A DNA stretch of 64,000 bases from Marasmius tenuissimus. Lineage: Eukaryota; Basidiomycota; Agaricomycetes; Agaricales; Marasmiaceae. The position numbers were made by a program, and so were the translations under genes. Where the stretch lies: the NCBI GenBank assembly GCA_029532415.1, contig JAQOTA010000050.1, positions 5,580,001-5,644,000 on the forward strand, in the 5' to 3' direction. This document shows, piece by piece, positions 21,112 to 32,457 of the stretch. The notes below the pieces were generated by a model. It was not told the DNA's origin, made no database searches, and worked only from the letters and a program-made list of their open reading frames with translations. Numbering within the stretch: position 1 is the first letter of the stretch; each line of letters opens with the position of its first letter.

Positions 21112-22139
21112 AGCTGGGATCGAGGCTTTTGCTATTGTTGAATTGGAACGCGGAGGAGGCCTGGCTCTCGCAAGCGTGTGGGGTCTTCTGTGGTCGAGCA
21201 ATCTCGTTGAAGGAAGGACTCGAGGATTTCGGTGCATTTCTTTTGTTGCTTAAGTCTTGTCCACAGGCTAATGTCAACCAGAGCTTCGCTGGCATCAAGC
21301 TCAACTGTACGGTTCATTGAACCTACGCACGCCCTCCGAACGTCATGAGCAGTCTCCGATATATTTGTTTGTTCGATTGCCTCCTCTCGGCTTCCTCAAT
21401 GGTGATACCTCCTCCCTCCATTACTGGTCCTACTATGAAGACGGTCAATCTCGGATCCCACCGGGATTATATCGCGACTTCGGCCTTCCCGTTGAGCTGA
21501 AGTTCTTGGATTGTGGCTTTCGCTCGTTATCCTGGCCTACCGAGGAGTACAGATTGGTTCATCGATATCAACTTCTCCAAGGGTTCGACCCGACTACTAC
21601 CGATTTCGCCCAACATCTCCAATACAACCACTGTATTTTTCAATCTGTTGATGACCCAGATCGCTTCGAAGGCATCGTTCATGAGGGTGTGCCCGATATT
21701 CTCTCATTCCTTTTTGCACTGACCTCTTCGGTAGATTTTCATCCCGGACGATCTACCAACGGCGCCGACTCAGAAGGCCAATTGAATCCGCAAGACGACG
21801 AACCGGTCCAGGACGCGAGTTCCTGGGGCAGTGTTCAGGTCCCGACTGTGCCGTGCGATGGGGCAAGTGGATTCACGATCACCGGGGACGATATTGCTAG
21901 CAAACGGCAGAGGGGCGATACACAAGCGGTAGAGATAGAGAGCGGCACCCAACCAGACCAGGTGTGTCATTACATTCGTATCTTCTGCTACTTTACCAAC
22001 GTAATGGCAGGGCTCCCTCAGCTCTCAGGATACCATTGTCGCTGGTGACAGGGTCGCAGGTGGCGCAGTTTCAACGGTCATGCTTACTCCCAGTATTGAT
22101 GGGCTTTGTCTCCTTTTCGAGCGCTTGACAATCACCTGA
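21112..22139 (+). pseudogene. F1b: 3' half of a B-subfamily F gene
   Basis: Exon 7 is recognisable from about 21112 to 21229 (LNWNAEEAWLSQACG). Exons 8, 9 and 10 are intact at 21282..21686 (405 nt, identical in length to F2, F3 and F4), 21735..21961 and 22011..22139, all in phase. The core motif FDPTTTDFAQHL and a basic ASKRQRGD cluster are present. The end, LCLLFERLTIT, parallels LCVLFGRLKLT of F4, placing it in the same subfamily. Its exon 6 half lies at about 17485-17663 on the other side of the 3.4 kb element. It could be read as the distal part of an F1-F1b fusion if the element were removed by splicing; otherwise it is a dead fragment. Confidence 0.6.
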
Positions 22140-24400
22140 AGTACCGCTCACAGATACTATTGATGGATGTAGTCGAGTATTGATGCAGCAGACCGGGAGG
22201 AACAGAGATGGGTGTTTTTGTGTTGTGGAGTTGTACTCGTCGGAAACGAGCTGGAAGCAGTTGTGGGTGCTTGTGGGTTACAAATATTGGTGAGGACATC
22301 GCCACTATGCTTTACTTATCTGTGCGTTTCGTATGATTTTTCTATTTCTATTGCAGTAAATTCTGTAGTCATTGTTCTGATGGGTTGTCAGTATCTATAA
22401 TGAACCGCTTTACCAGTTTACCCAGAGATGTTGCGTCGTTCGCGCTGCTTAAGTCTAATCAGGGTCGGGGAACGGTCATCTCAGGGCACAGCCTGTTTTT
22501 ATATCATTATAGGTCCACCACGTATAGGTGTATGCTATTTAAAAGAAAGTCATACGAATATTCGGATGACTCTCCATCCAATACGGTAGCTCGCTCACCG
22601 ACCAGGTAACAGGCGCAGACGCCGTTCTCAGCTCAAACGATGAATGAAGGTATAGATATCGAGACTCTCGTTGGCTCATATTGCGACGTACATGATGTTC
22701 ATTGCACTCGGTAAATCCAAGTTGGCAGTACCGAACATTGTAGTTGGGGTTTGAACCAACCGTCTGTCTTCGTTCCAGCGCACAAGATTCAACAAGTATG
22801 ACATCTCGATCAGCGATTGAGGCCAGGACGAAAGGTGTAGTGGGAGTCGTTGACCGAGAAGTGTGATCCGAAAAGCTCTCCGTAGGTGAGTTGAGTGTAG
22901 TTGAGTGTAGTTGAGACGGATGATAAGCCGGTCGATCTGGCGGAGTAGGTGAAGCGGTGAGTACACTCGGTAAATGAAGGAGGTTCGGTCGTCGAGCGAA
23001 ACTCGGGCTTGGAAAACCAAAGTGGAACACAATTCAGGCGACACAAAATTCGGAGGAGGTTGCGAAGATGAATAGCCGTAAAAGCAGAGGGGATCCGAGA
23101 CTCGAAGAGCTCGAGCGAACGTCTACAAAGAGCAAAGAAACCACCCTAAACCGAGATGGGCCAAAAGGCCAATCAACTAAGACCGGCTACCACGCACAAT
23201 TCGCCACCAATCTCCTTCTTTCCTCCGGGATTGTGGTTCCAATGTGTGGCGCATGCGTCATGATTGAGTAAAAGTTGATTGTGGACAGAAAAATTCCACG
23301 AGATTCAGGTAAACGACTGTGATTGATGGGAAACCGGTGGGATTGGCTCGAGGGTGTTCATGTTGATAAGTTGAAGGTCATTGAGAGATACGTTTCCAGT
23401 TCATCTGAAGGCGTAAGTAAGTCTTAGTTATGTTCATAGGAATGGCATGTACACACCCACGAGATCTCCCTCCTAATCACCGGCTACTAAAATCAGTCGA
23501 AGCCTCGAAGATCATGACGGCCTGTACTTCAAGCTATCGATGCGAAGAGCTTTTGTGGGCCCTCCACGCAGTTGGGTGGAAGAATGACGAGGCTTGTAGG
23601 TAGGTAGTAGATGAATTGAGACCAAACAATAGCAGGGCCGACCGTTGTCAAAGAGATGTTCATGCTGCTCGTTGCCTGTGGCGGTTACAATGCATAATCG
23701 TTGACATAGCGTCGGGGGAGGCTGGAAAGAGGCGTTAGGTGCTGTTGCTCGTGGAGGATGGAGTCATAGGCGCGAACTGTGAGAAAGCGTTCGGTAATTG
23801 AGAGGAAAAACAGCTCCGAGAACCAGGTGGAGCGATGGGAGTCAAGGTGCTCTGAGTGTTTTGAATAGTCGAGGTTTAAAGGTGTTTCCAGTTTATCTGA
23901 AGGCGAAAATGAGCCGAGTCCATATCCTGATTCACAAGAGTGGTACTCACCCGCACTAGAGCCCTTACCATTGTTTTTCTTCACACTCCCATTATTCACG
24001 AGGAAAAATTTTTGAGGGTTTCTCGGCCAAATGAGTGGAAGGACGATGCGGGCGACTAGAAGTACGAGATAAGCACATTGCAAGTGGTGGTCTTGGTCAA
24101 CGCCGCGGTCGCTGACAATTCCACGTTCCTCGTTGTGTGTAACGCCTATCACAAGTTCACCAGCAACATCTGGACAATACTTGAGTGTCTAATCCCACCA
24201 TTCTCCTCAGTGCCGAAGCCAACCCAAATGAAAATCGACGATATGGACAGGAAATACTCGAGGGGAATCGAGCGGCAGCATTGGTGAGCGGAACTTCTAG
24301 CATGGCATCCACATTGCCCTGGCGTTAGAGGTACACCTTTTATCGCGACGAGGATATTCTTGGTCGAGTTATATAGCTTGGAGATCTTTTAACGTTGGAA
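22140..24400. repeat. Module downstream of F1b, shared with that after F4
   Basis: Landmarks repeat after F4: GCAGTTGTGGGTGCTTGTGG (22258 and 50513), the block around 23045 (AATTCGGAGGAGGTTGCGA) against 51437, and CAAGTGGTGGTCTTGGTCAACGC at about 24080 and 52455. The two copies are considerably diverged. Short coding-like stretches exist on both strands but none forms a supported gene. Confidence 0.5.
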
Positions 24401-25065
24401 TGGATACGTTGGTGAGTTATATCTTGCGTCCTTATCTCTGGTCACCTCGAACTGAATCGCCCTGTTTAGCTTGATGTGGTCCTCGCTAGCAAGGCTGCGA
24501 TGACCTTCACAACCTCTGGATCCTCTCGACGACTCTTTCTTGCCTGAGTACTCCAGTACTCACCGCAGCGCTTCCCTCCGAATAACAGCGGCAACATCGT
24601 CCAATTCAACCCTCAAGAACCTTCTTGGACTTGGATAGGACTCACACGCGCTTCAAATTTACGTCGAGGGATAAACTCAGCGACTTTAGTGAGTTTGTCC
24701 GTTTCTTTTGCCTTTTCTATGATCTCCTGGAGGCTAATATTCTCCGGTGTTACGTAGATTCCAAAGTGTCTGAGGTCCACTTTGTCCTATCGCAATCCCA
24801 AGATCAATTGCAGCTTTGGCGGCCGGTCCACTTCCTTTCCTGCTTTCGTCTTCTACCTCGACAACCGTCGATTCTCCTGGAAAGACGGTTGCTCCTCCAG
24901 ACTGAGGACTACTGCGGACTTGAACATCTCGACGACCTTAAATGGTAATATGCGAGCCTCAGCCCGGCTTCCTCTTATAGTACCAATGACCATTGATCTC
25001 AGCCCTACTGAGTCCACTCCAAACAAGTGAGCTACCTTCGATACCTCAGATAGTCTCTGAATGAT
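24400..25065 (+). other. Possible unknown gene remnant (P)
   Basis: Several open segments bounded by splice-like signals read sensibly: YSPQRFPPNNSGNIVQFNPQ with EPSWTWIGLT (about 24550-24680), then after GTGAGT and CGTAG a segment with IPKCLRS and TSFPAFVFYLDNRRFSWKDG (about 24759-24940). Upstream frames are broken and no start is clear. It may be a decayed gene; the family is not recognised. Confidence 0.35.
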
Positions 25066-25142
25066 TCTCATTGCCGACGCTATGCGTATTGTTTCAGAGA
25101 GATGCTAGGAGGTGCGTTTGATTGATGCATCTTATATCCCCC

Positions 25143-25870
25143 TCACGCATTGAGTCCCGCCGTTACACCAATCCTGAAGCGGTATGCTGGTCGAAACCCC
25201 GTTTCCGGTGGCTCTCGTAGCTTGTCATCGCCTGCGTTATGTATTTCGAAGGTGAATCTTTGACTCTGTACTGATGCGTCAGCGAAACTTGTTTTCTCGG
25301 CTCTATCCCACGCTCTGGAGACCCACTGGACTCCAGAGAGGTAGAATGGCAGGTACTGGTACGACTTGAAGGTCGTGTTCTTGCACTTCATAAACGAGGA
25401 TTCCAGGATAAGTTTGGGAGTATCACCCTCGTCGAATGCTCCTCTTTTGCAACAGCTCGAAAGCCTGCCAAATAAGGGGTAATCCCCGTACCGCAGGTGA
25501 GCTAGTTGAAAGCCTCATGGGAGGTCAATTGATGGTTAACAGTGACAATTTAGGTGTCCCATATGTTTCTGGAACGGAGCTTAAGCCACGAGCCTGAAGG
25601 TTCTCTGATACTCCAGGCTCCGAGTTCGCATCTCTCCCTCTCTGCTCGGAGAATCTGAGGTGAGTATGGCTTAGTACATACACTACAGAGGACCCGTACG
25701 CTCTTGTGGGTCCACGATCGTGATATCGGTGACGCCGACTGACGTAAAATGATATGTTCAAAGGTTCCCGGACCCCCGCGCGTTTATTGCCTCGGAAGCA
25801 TCGATTATAGGGAGCATTTACAAGCTTAAACATCGTGTGGATGTGCATAACAGATGTCATATAGACCCAC
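25143..25870 (-). other. Coding-like block of an unknown gene, probably broken
   Basis: The minus strand has a long sensible C-terminal stretch: RGAFDEGDTPKLILESSFMK, then FKSYQYLPFYLSGVQWVSRA, then RFTFEIHNAGDDKLREPPET, ending with FRIGVTAGLNA and a stop at 25143. A second open stretch further upstream (25525-25860) with the RHRYHDRGPTRAYGSSVVYV block lies in another frame with no clear intron. The hydrophobic, aromatic-rich pattern suggests a beta-rich domain, but I do not know the family. It converges on the P remnant. Confidence 0.4.
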
Positions 25871-25929
25871 TTTTGCGATCTGAATATATATACTCTGTTT
25901 GCGCTTGACTTGCGGGAGCGGATAACCTA

Positions 25930-26361
25930 TTATTTCTCCGCAACAAGCCCACTACCCACGGTCGGCTCTATAGCTTCCTCTATATTCTGTACAGAGCTCG
26001 AACCACCAAATTCTGGATGCTGGGAGAGGGTGTCATCGCTCAGAGCAAGTAGTGCAATAAGAGTGATAAAGAGTCTCGATCGTTGCGCTGTAGCTCCCTG
26101 CAGAACGCCACTTTGGTAGGCCATCATCTGGTCCGTAGATGTGAAATGAAGACCGGCGACGAATACCGGTACGAGCTCCCTGATCTCGACATGATAGTAT
26201 AATGAGGTCTTTGTACAACTGGGCACCCAGTTGAAGCTCGAACGAAGAGAAAGCACAGTGTTGCTATACAATGATAGGACAATCACACACGTTAACCGCC
26301 TCCAGGTCATGTCAGGGAGCGCGAGATAAGACTTTATGTGCAAGAGTTTGACTGGAATCAT
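25930..26361 (-). CDS. Uncertain open frame with possible signal peptide
   Basis: A 143-codon frame is open on the minus strand. An internal ATG starts MTWRRLTCVIVLSLYSNTVL, which resembles a secretion signal, and a second hydrophobic stretch (RLFITLIALLALS) follows. The other strand and frames are also fairly open here, and no homologous copy was found in the parallel module near 36 kb. It may be a chance frame. Confidence 0.2.
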   Translation of the reverse strand: MIPVKLLHIKSYLALPDMTWRRLTCVIVLSLYSNTVLSLRSSFNWVPSCTKTSLYYHVEIRELVPVFVAGLHFTSTDQMMAYQSGVLQGATAQRSRLFITLIALLALSDDTLSQHPEFGGSSSVQNIEEAIEPTVGSGLVAEK

Positions 26362-28990
26362 TGGCGTTTGAGCAACGACTGGAAGACTGGGCCGCGAAGA
26401 TACGGGCTCAAGTCGTGAAACTGGTCAGTCAAAATCCACAGACCGAGTCTGAACGCTGGTATGCCCTTGTTGCAATGTGAGCGTTGGCCTTCGAATGAGA
26501 AGAGAATTCGAACACAAGCGGTGCTCCAGGGATCGGGATGACAAGGAAAGGAGCCTCGAGCTTGACTTTGGTTGCTAAATCGCTGATGTTTGCCGGACCT
26601 TCGATTTTCAGTGCTCGGCGCTTCAGCTCTCGATCATAGTAAGCTGAATATCAGACACGTATGTGCTACTCAAATCTCTTGTAGGCCGTTGTAGGTCCAC
26701 AATTGTAAATTTGTGATTAGAATCTTGTATAACATCTAGAGGAGTAGGTAAGATCACGCGCATGACTGGTTTAAGAGCCCGGGAGAAGAGTAAAGTTTCA
26801 ACTGAACCTGGACGCGGTGAAGGAAGGGCCTTTGGCCATCGAGCTTGAAGAACGTGACTTTTTTGTATGGCGTTGAGTCACAACGATGAGCCTAGAAGAA
26901 CCCCTTTAAGGGCTCGGGAAGGACACGTCTTAGAAGACTTGTAAGCCCCGGGCGTTCACAATTACCACGATTTAACAGTCTACAGCGACCAAAGGGTTCC
27001 GGCTGAGTTTTGAAGGTTGACAGCATTCTAGTACACTAATGAGCACGAAGTCTGAAAAAAAACGAGCCGAAACTCGCAACAGAGATAGAGAAGGGAACGG
27101 TGTAGTATCAGCGAGGTGGCACGATGCATAAAAACATTATGACCAGTCTGTGCTATCGCCGGAATAAACCGTGAAAATCATCAAGAGGGTCGAGAGGGGC
27201 ACCTGTGAACGTTAGTATCCCTACTATCATACACCTCCAAACATCGATAGGCATTTTCTCCTACGGTCAAGTTGCCGACCCCAATCTATACGTTATTCAT
27301 GCTTCGCGACGGTTCAGAAGTCAAAATCTATCGGTCATAGTGGCATCTTCGACAAGACCCCTAGACACGATTCGGAAGGTTGACTGTGTATTGGGAACTG
27401 AAAGCAGGGCCAACTAAAGCCCGGATACTGGGATTGAGAGGTGAGACTTTGGGGGGGGGGAAACTCGTTCGAGGCGATTCGGAGGCGCTGTCATGGTGTC
27501 TCTTCGTTCTCATTAACCGATTGGCACACTGGAGGTAAGATTTAGTTCCTAACATGCAATAGTGACTGGAAGGTACTCACCTGTAGCCTAGAATACCTCA
27601 TTGTCCGGTGCAGCAGTTGATTTTTCCCTATACCAAGGGGTCTGCTTGCCACGTATCAAGGCCGAAAGTTATCCAAGTTATCCACCTTCTGAACGAGGCA
27701 ATCCCTCATTTCCAACCCCTTGTATGAAAACGACATGACGCTTCGCTTTATCTGAGCATACGAACGAACGAAGGACATTACTCGGAAAGTATATCGTGGA
27801 TTCGGGTCGAATTGTTGCGTTGCGGGAGACCAACTTGAGGAGAAAATTTTGCAGGTCGATAAGTGAAAACACTGAAAGGTTCGACAACAGATGCTTTCAG
27901 AACACAACCACAGATCAAGCACACATAGTGGTCACCTCTGTCCGTGATAAACTGCACTCACGAGCCTAAATTCTCGAATCTCAGGGCACCCGCCCCCTAT
28001 CCAAAAACAGGGACCACTGTCCTGACGCCAGCGTGCTTCTGCTTCAGTTCTGACATTTTGAACTATGGAAAACGTATTCAAGAGGCTAAAGCCTTAAAAT
28101 GTGTGGATTGGATCGCTCTTCTCACGTTATTCAACTGCACGTTGAACTCCGAATGAAGATCTAGCCCCTCGTACTCCCCGCGGCACACCTGAGAAGAGAA
28201 TCGAACTACGGTGGAGATTAAGGTATTCCACCTCGATGACCCGCCCACCCCAAAAGGAAAAGTCTGCCCGTATACGTACTCACAAAGGTCAACGAAGCCT
28301 CAAGAATTTATCGAATCGTTGTACCTCTCAACCCACGCTGCTTTCAGGTCAGTTATACCGAATAATGGTCCGCGCCTGCAGCCTCCTCATGCTCAGCCTC
28401 AGATCATCAGAAGATATTCCACAGATGGATGTCTTCATGTGTCGAAGCTGCGGTAATGGATACCCCAACCCGCGTGAGTGACATTCTCGAGCGCCTCGCT
28501 CAAGGTGTGGCACCGAACGAGACCTTTCTCTTGGAATCAGTGTCCATATCGCTCTTTTGGCGTCGTCTAGCCCGATCTTGAAGGAGCCGAAAAACGACCT
28601 CGTATCGGAGTAGTAAGGACACGGTAGGCTGTTCCGACTGGCATGAACTTCTCAAGGGAGAAGAGGGGCGTGCCCTCAATGTGTATCACTGCGGTGAGTG
28701 ATTCATAGAACTACGATCGTGTGCGAAATGAAACTGAAGCGCCGGCGAAACAGCATGCCAACGCTCACCTTTTCATATCGATAACGCGAGCGGGAAGGAC
28801 AGATAGCGCTGGGGATATTCCTGGGCTCAAGAGATATCAGGTTCCCGACTGTGGAACGATGAATACCGTATAGCTCGACGGCCTAGAATTCCGAAATGCC
28901 TGAGGTAAAAGTGAAATGGAACAGGGAGAGGGAGAAGGATACGAGTGGAAAATGTAGCTCGGCTGGGCGGGTTGTTGAGAGGCATGGATT
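26362..28990. repeat. U module upstream of F2
   Basis: Blocks recur upstream of F3: TTGTAGGTCCACAAT at about 26692 and 36227, GAAGGACATTACTCGGAAAGTA at 27771 and 38183, and CAGATCATCAGAAG at about 28400 and 39310. Some aligned stretches keep parallel reading frames, for example the exon-like string with PHAQPQIIRR near 28390. Stops are frequent and the block is shorter than its F3 counterpart, so the genes it once held look dead. A run of ten G occurs near 27451. Confidence 0.45.
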
Positions 28991-29141
28991 GGGCGTGTCT
29001 TGGGCGTTAGAAGCTAATCATAATTTGGTGATTTAAATGGTGTGTGTGTAGCATGTTTGCTACAAATATCAGCATGTTCTACCTGCCCTTTACCGTCACT
29101 GTACACCCTCCTTTTGCTCCCTCCCTCGTTCCACTGCCTAC
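28991..29141 (+). promoter_or_regulatory. Proximal upstream block of F2
   Basis: It holds GAAGCTAATCATAATTTGG and GTTTGCTACAAATATCAGCA as in F1 and F3, followed by a pyrimidine-rich run before the F2 ATG. It is probably the core promoter and leader. Confidence 0.5.
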
Positions 29142-32100
29142 ATGTCAACGTTCTTCACAAATGCACAGAAGTTTTCGATATCTGGCGGGACCTTCAGCTG
29201 TGTTCGACGTGACCAACACAACTATTACAACGGCCGTACGACGATTGAAACAGTAGCTTCTTCCTCCGCTAACAGGCGTATAGCGGCAAATCAGGAAGCC
29301 AGCTCGTCTTCAACAGCTACGCCGATGGTTGTTCACGTTAACGGAGACCAGGTCAACCAGTTTATCCAGCGAGAAGAGATGGAACATACCGAATTTGACG
29401 ACGTGAGTTATTCGACTGGAAAGCAGAAAGCTCAGAGGCTTACACGTACTATTTATAAACATTCAGTATCGGAAAGTCAAAAGTGGTGATTTCTATAGGC
29501 TAGAGGATGTCTGTGTTGTCAAAATTCGTCGCGGATGGCAAAATGTCGATAAAACTATCTGTGCTGTGAAAGTGATTGGAACGGAGGGCAGGTTTACATC
29601 GGTGACTTACAGCGGACCGGATGCACGTAGTGTGAGTTATGTGTCCTATTTGAACAGAGCGAACGAAGGCAAATATATGATTATAGGCCCTCGAGGAGGA
29701 TTTTCGGAAGTGTTCACGAGCGCGGTACGTCTAGTGGAGTTCCAAATTCACCTGCGTGCTTAAATATCTTCAGTTCGGCCAATCATACGCAGGCGTTTGC
29801 TGTTGACATCGGAAAAATACCGTCACTGCTCCTTTGGCATGGTAAGTGTGTGCGTGCCACCTGGCAATTCCTATGGTCAAGTCAATTTTTTCTGTAGGCC
29901 TTGTACCGTTCTCGCACTTTGAGAGGGGTTTGGGGGCGTTTGGTCCGTTGTATCTCTGGAATCTCACTGTAAGTAACGGAAGTATTGTAATGGAGCCATT
30001 TTAATCATGCAACTGATGTAGTGCAAAATCCATTGCAAAGGACTGGAGGAGCTGTGGGTGGATTCTACCCGAGGAGAGATCTGTCTGGGTCCAGAGGGGC
30101 CAGAGTCAGGCATTGAGTGGGACGGGTGGGATTTCGAGATGGAGAATCTACCTTTGACCAGCGAACTTCTCCAAGAAGATGTTTTCATGCGCTTTCTCGC
30201 GAGCCAAGAGTCGAAGGAAGCTGATCAGGTGTTTGTGTGGGCGATTTGCGGACGCTCTGAACATGACGTAAATGTGCCTGAATCTTGCCATCGGCCGACC
30301 ATCTTTTCCACTTTGACCGCAACCCCCATCGCCTTTGCAAACAACGTCTGGACGAGCAACGAGAGTTTTGTGGAGAGGAAGGTGCTGGAAAATGGATTGA
30401 CTAGGTGAGCTGCTCGAAATCACAGGCCACTCTATCTAAAATCACGAGTAGATTCCGACTCGATGGCTCGGAAGATTATTTCGGTCGGTTTCGGTTGGAG
30501 CTGAACGAGTACGCAGAACTGGCCTGGCTTTGTCAATCATCAAACATCTTTCACTCTCGTGGAATAGTGTTGGAGGAAGATCTGAGTGCTTATCGTGCGT
30601 CGTCATTCGTGTTCCCTCTTTCACTGGCTAACATCGACCAGAGCTCGTCTATCCCAGGGTGTTGTTGTCAGGCCACCTTGACGAAACCCCTTCCACATCC
30701 CAACGACGACGCCAGCAGCCGATCTACCTTTTCATCCATCCACTTCCCCGCAACCCCCTCGGTATCAAAACCTCGCGTCTTCACTTCTGGTCTTTCCACG
30801 AAGATGGTCAACATCGACTTTCACCCAAGTCATGTCGCAACTTCGGCCTTCCCCTTCAACTCCGTTTTAGGGTTCGGGAGATCTTCTCAATGTCCTGGGC
30901 CGCCAGCAGCTACCAGTCGATTCGTCAATATCACACTCTCAGAGGCTTTGACCCAACAACTCCCGGTTTTGCTCGACACCTTGGATATGGTGACTATGAC
31001 TTTCAACCCATCCACCACGCAGACCGATTCATGGAGGTTGATCAAGGTGTGCCCATCTTCATTCGTCCGTTCTAACTCTTACCTCGGTGCAGAGCACTCT
31101 GACAGCCTCGATGGATCTGTCATTGGCAACGACTCCGAGTGTCTATTGCACACGATAGACCAAAAACTGGCTGAGGACCCAGTTTGTATGGCCAGTAACC
31201 AAGCCGGGAGAGAGTCCGCTATCAACTCGATTTGCGCTACCAACAAGCGTCGAAAAATGGATATGGGATTTGGGGGTGCCGAGAGGAACAATCCAGAACC
31301 GGTGCGCTGCTGATTCTTTTTTCTCGATGTGCACATCACTAACATATCCTCAGAAACTTCGTCATAAGAACGATACTGCCGATGACCGAGACCTAGCGAT
31401 AGATGGACAGGCTTCTCGACCTGTGCAACCGCTTCCCTCCAGGTTTTCTCCCTTTGCAGACCCAGTCAACCCCTATCCCCAGGATCATTCTCATCCACAC
31501 TCAGGGTACCAATCGCAGGTCGCTCCACCCTGCTACCATAACAATCAACCGCCGTATCACTATCCCTCCCACCCCGCAGGCCCCTTGTCGGGAGATGTAC
31601 TGCCCGCTTCGTGTGGTATGAACATGCCATTTCCTACCACGTCCAATCTATCATTTTCCCATCTCCAGCCTCGAGGATGGCCCAACCTGTCGCAAAACAC
31701 AGCGGCGGCAACCTATTTCGACGCACTGCCGCCCTCCAACGCGTACAGCAGTGCTGAGATCGCCAACTCGGCCAGCGACCTTACCACAAGCATGATGGAC
31801 TTGAACTATACCCCTCCGAGTGTTTACGCAGGTGTCAATGCCGTCGCCGATGCACCTAGATACAATATTGGTGCTGATCAGAGTACCGGGTGGCTGGGGC
31901 CGTCCCTGGTCCAAACATCGGGTACTGTAAACACATTCTACGACGGCCCAGCACACCCTTCAACTTCCTACTCTACGCCTGCGCTCACTTATCCGTCTGA
32001 TTCAGCACACCCAGTCGATCTCACGTATCCCTCATATAGTGTTGTGCCTACACCTCACGTGCATGACCCAGGTTATCCATCACCGTTCTCCTCCTACGGC

Positions 32101-32457
32101 GGAGGCTCTCTCGTTCCTCAACAACACTGGAACCCTCCGGTCGTTCACCACGACCCATCGTATACTGCGCCCTCCTTTTCCCCACCGGGTGTTACTCACT
32201 ACCCGCCCAATTCGACCGTTCATGCCCAAGCCCACTTTCCGCTTCCCGCGTACGCAGCTCAGGAATACCTTCCGATGCTCCCTTCGAACGGGGGTGGCTC
32301 TCATGTTCTTCACCAACCCTGGAACACGCCAGCTGATTATCCTCAGCAGTATACATATGATCCTGCAATGAAATCGACACAGCGGACTACTTGGAATGAG
32401 ACGAGTGGTGAATCTGGGGAGGGGGACGGTGCTTTGGGGTGGCAACGGACCGTTTGA
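29142..32457 (+). CDS. F2: complete F-family protein, A subfamily
   Basis: Model: join(29142..29402, 29467..29631, 29687..29724, 29774..29841, 29898..29968, 30022..30404, 30452..30594, 30642..31046, 31093..31301, 31354..32457), 948 residues, every phase closing. Residues 1-30 carry FSISGGTFSCVRRDQHNYY, similar in style to the GGxF segment at the N-terminus of many agaricomycete NLR-like proteins (from memory). Residues 88-200 contain TICAVKVIGTEGRFTSVTYS and ALEEDFRKCSRAR, faintly like a kinase N-lobe. The core has ELWVDSTRGEICLGPEGP (exon 6) and HFWSFHEDGQHRLSPKSCRN plus a FDPTTPGFARHLG motif (exon 8). Exon 9 ends in an NKRRKMDM basic cluster, a possible nuclear signal. Exon 10 is a 368-codon Pro/Tyr/His/Ser-rich, presumably disordered tail. 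No catalytic function is known. Confidence 0.8.

Noticed and set aside
27445..27465. Run of ten G as a possible structural or regulatory element
   Set aside because: A single homopolymer in decayed spacer, with no counterpart in the parallel module; nothing supports a function.
30405..31313. A 302-codon continuous plus-strand frame in F2
   Set aside because: It reads through introns 7 and 8 in the wrong frame. The spliced frame is preserved across F1, F3 and F4 while this one is not.
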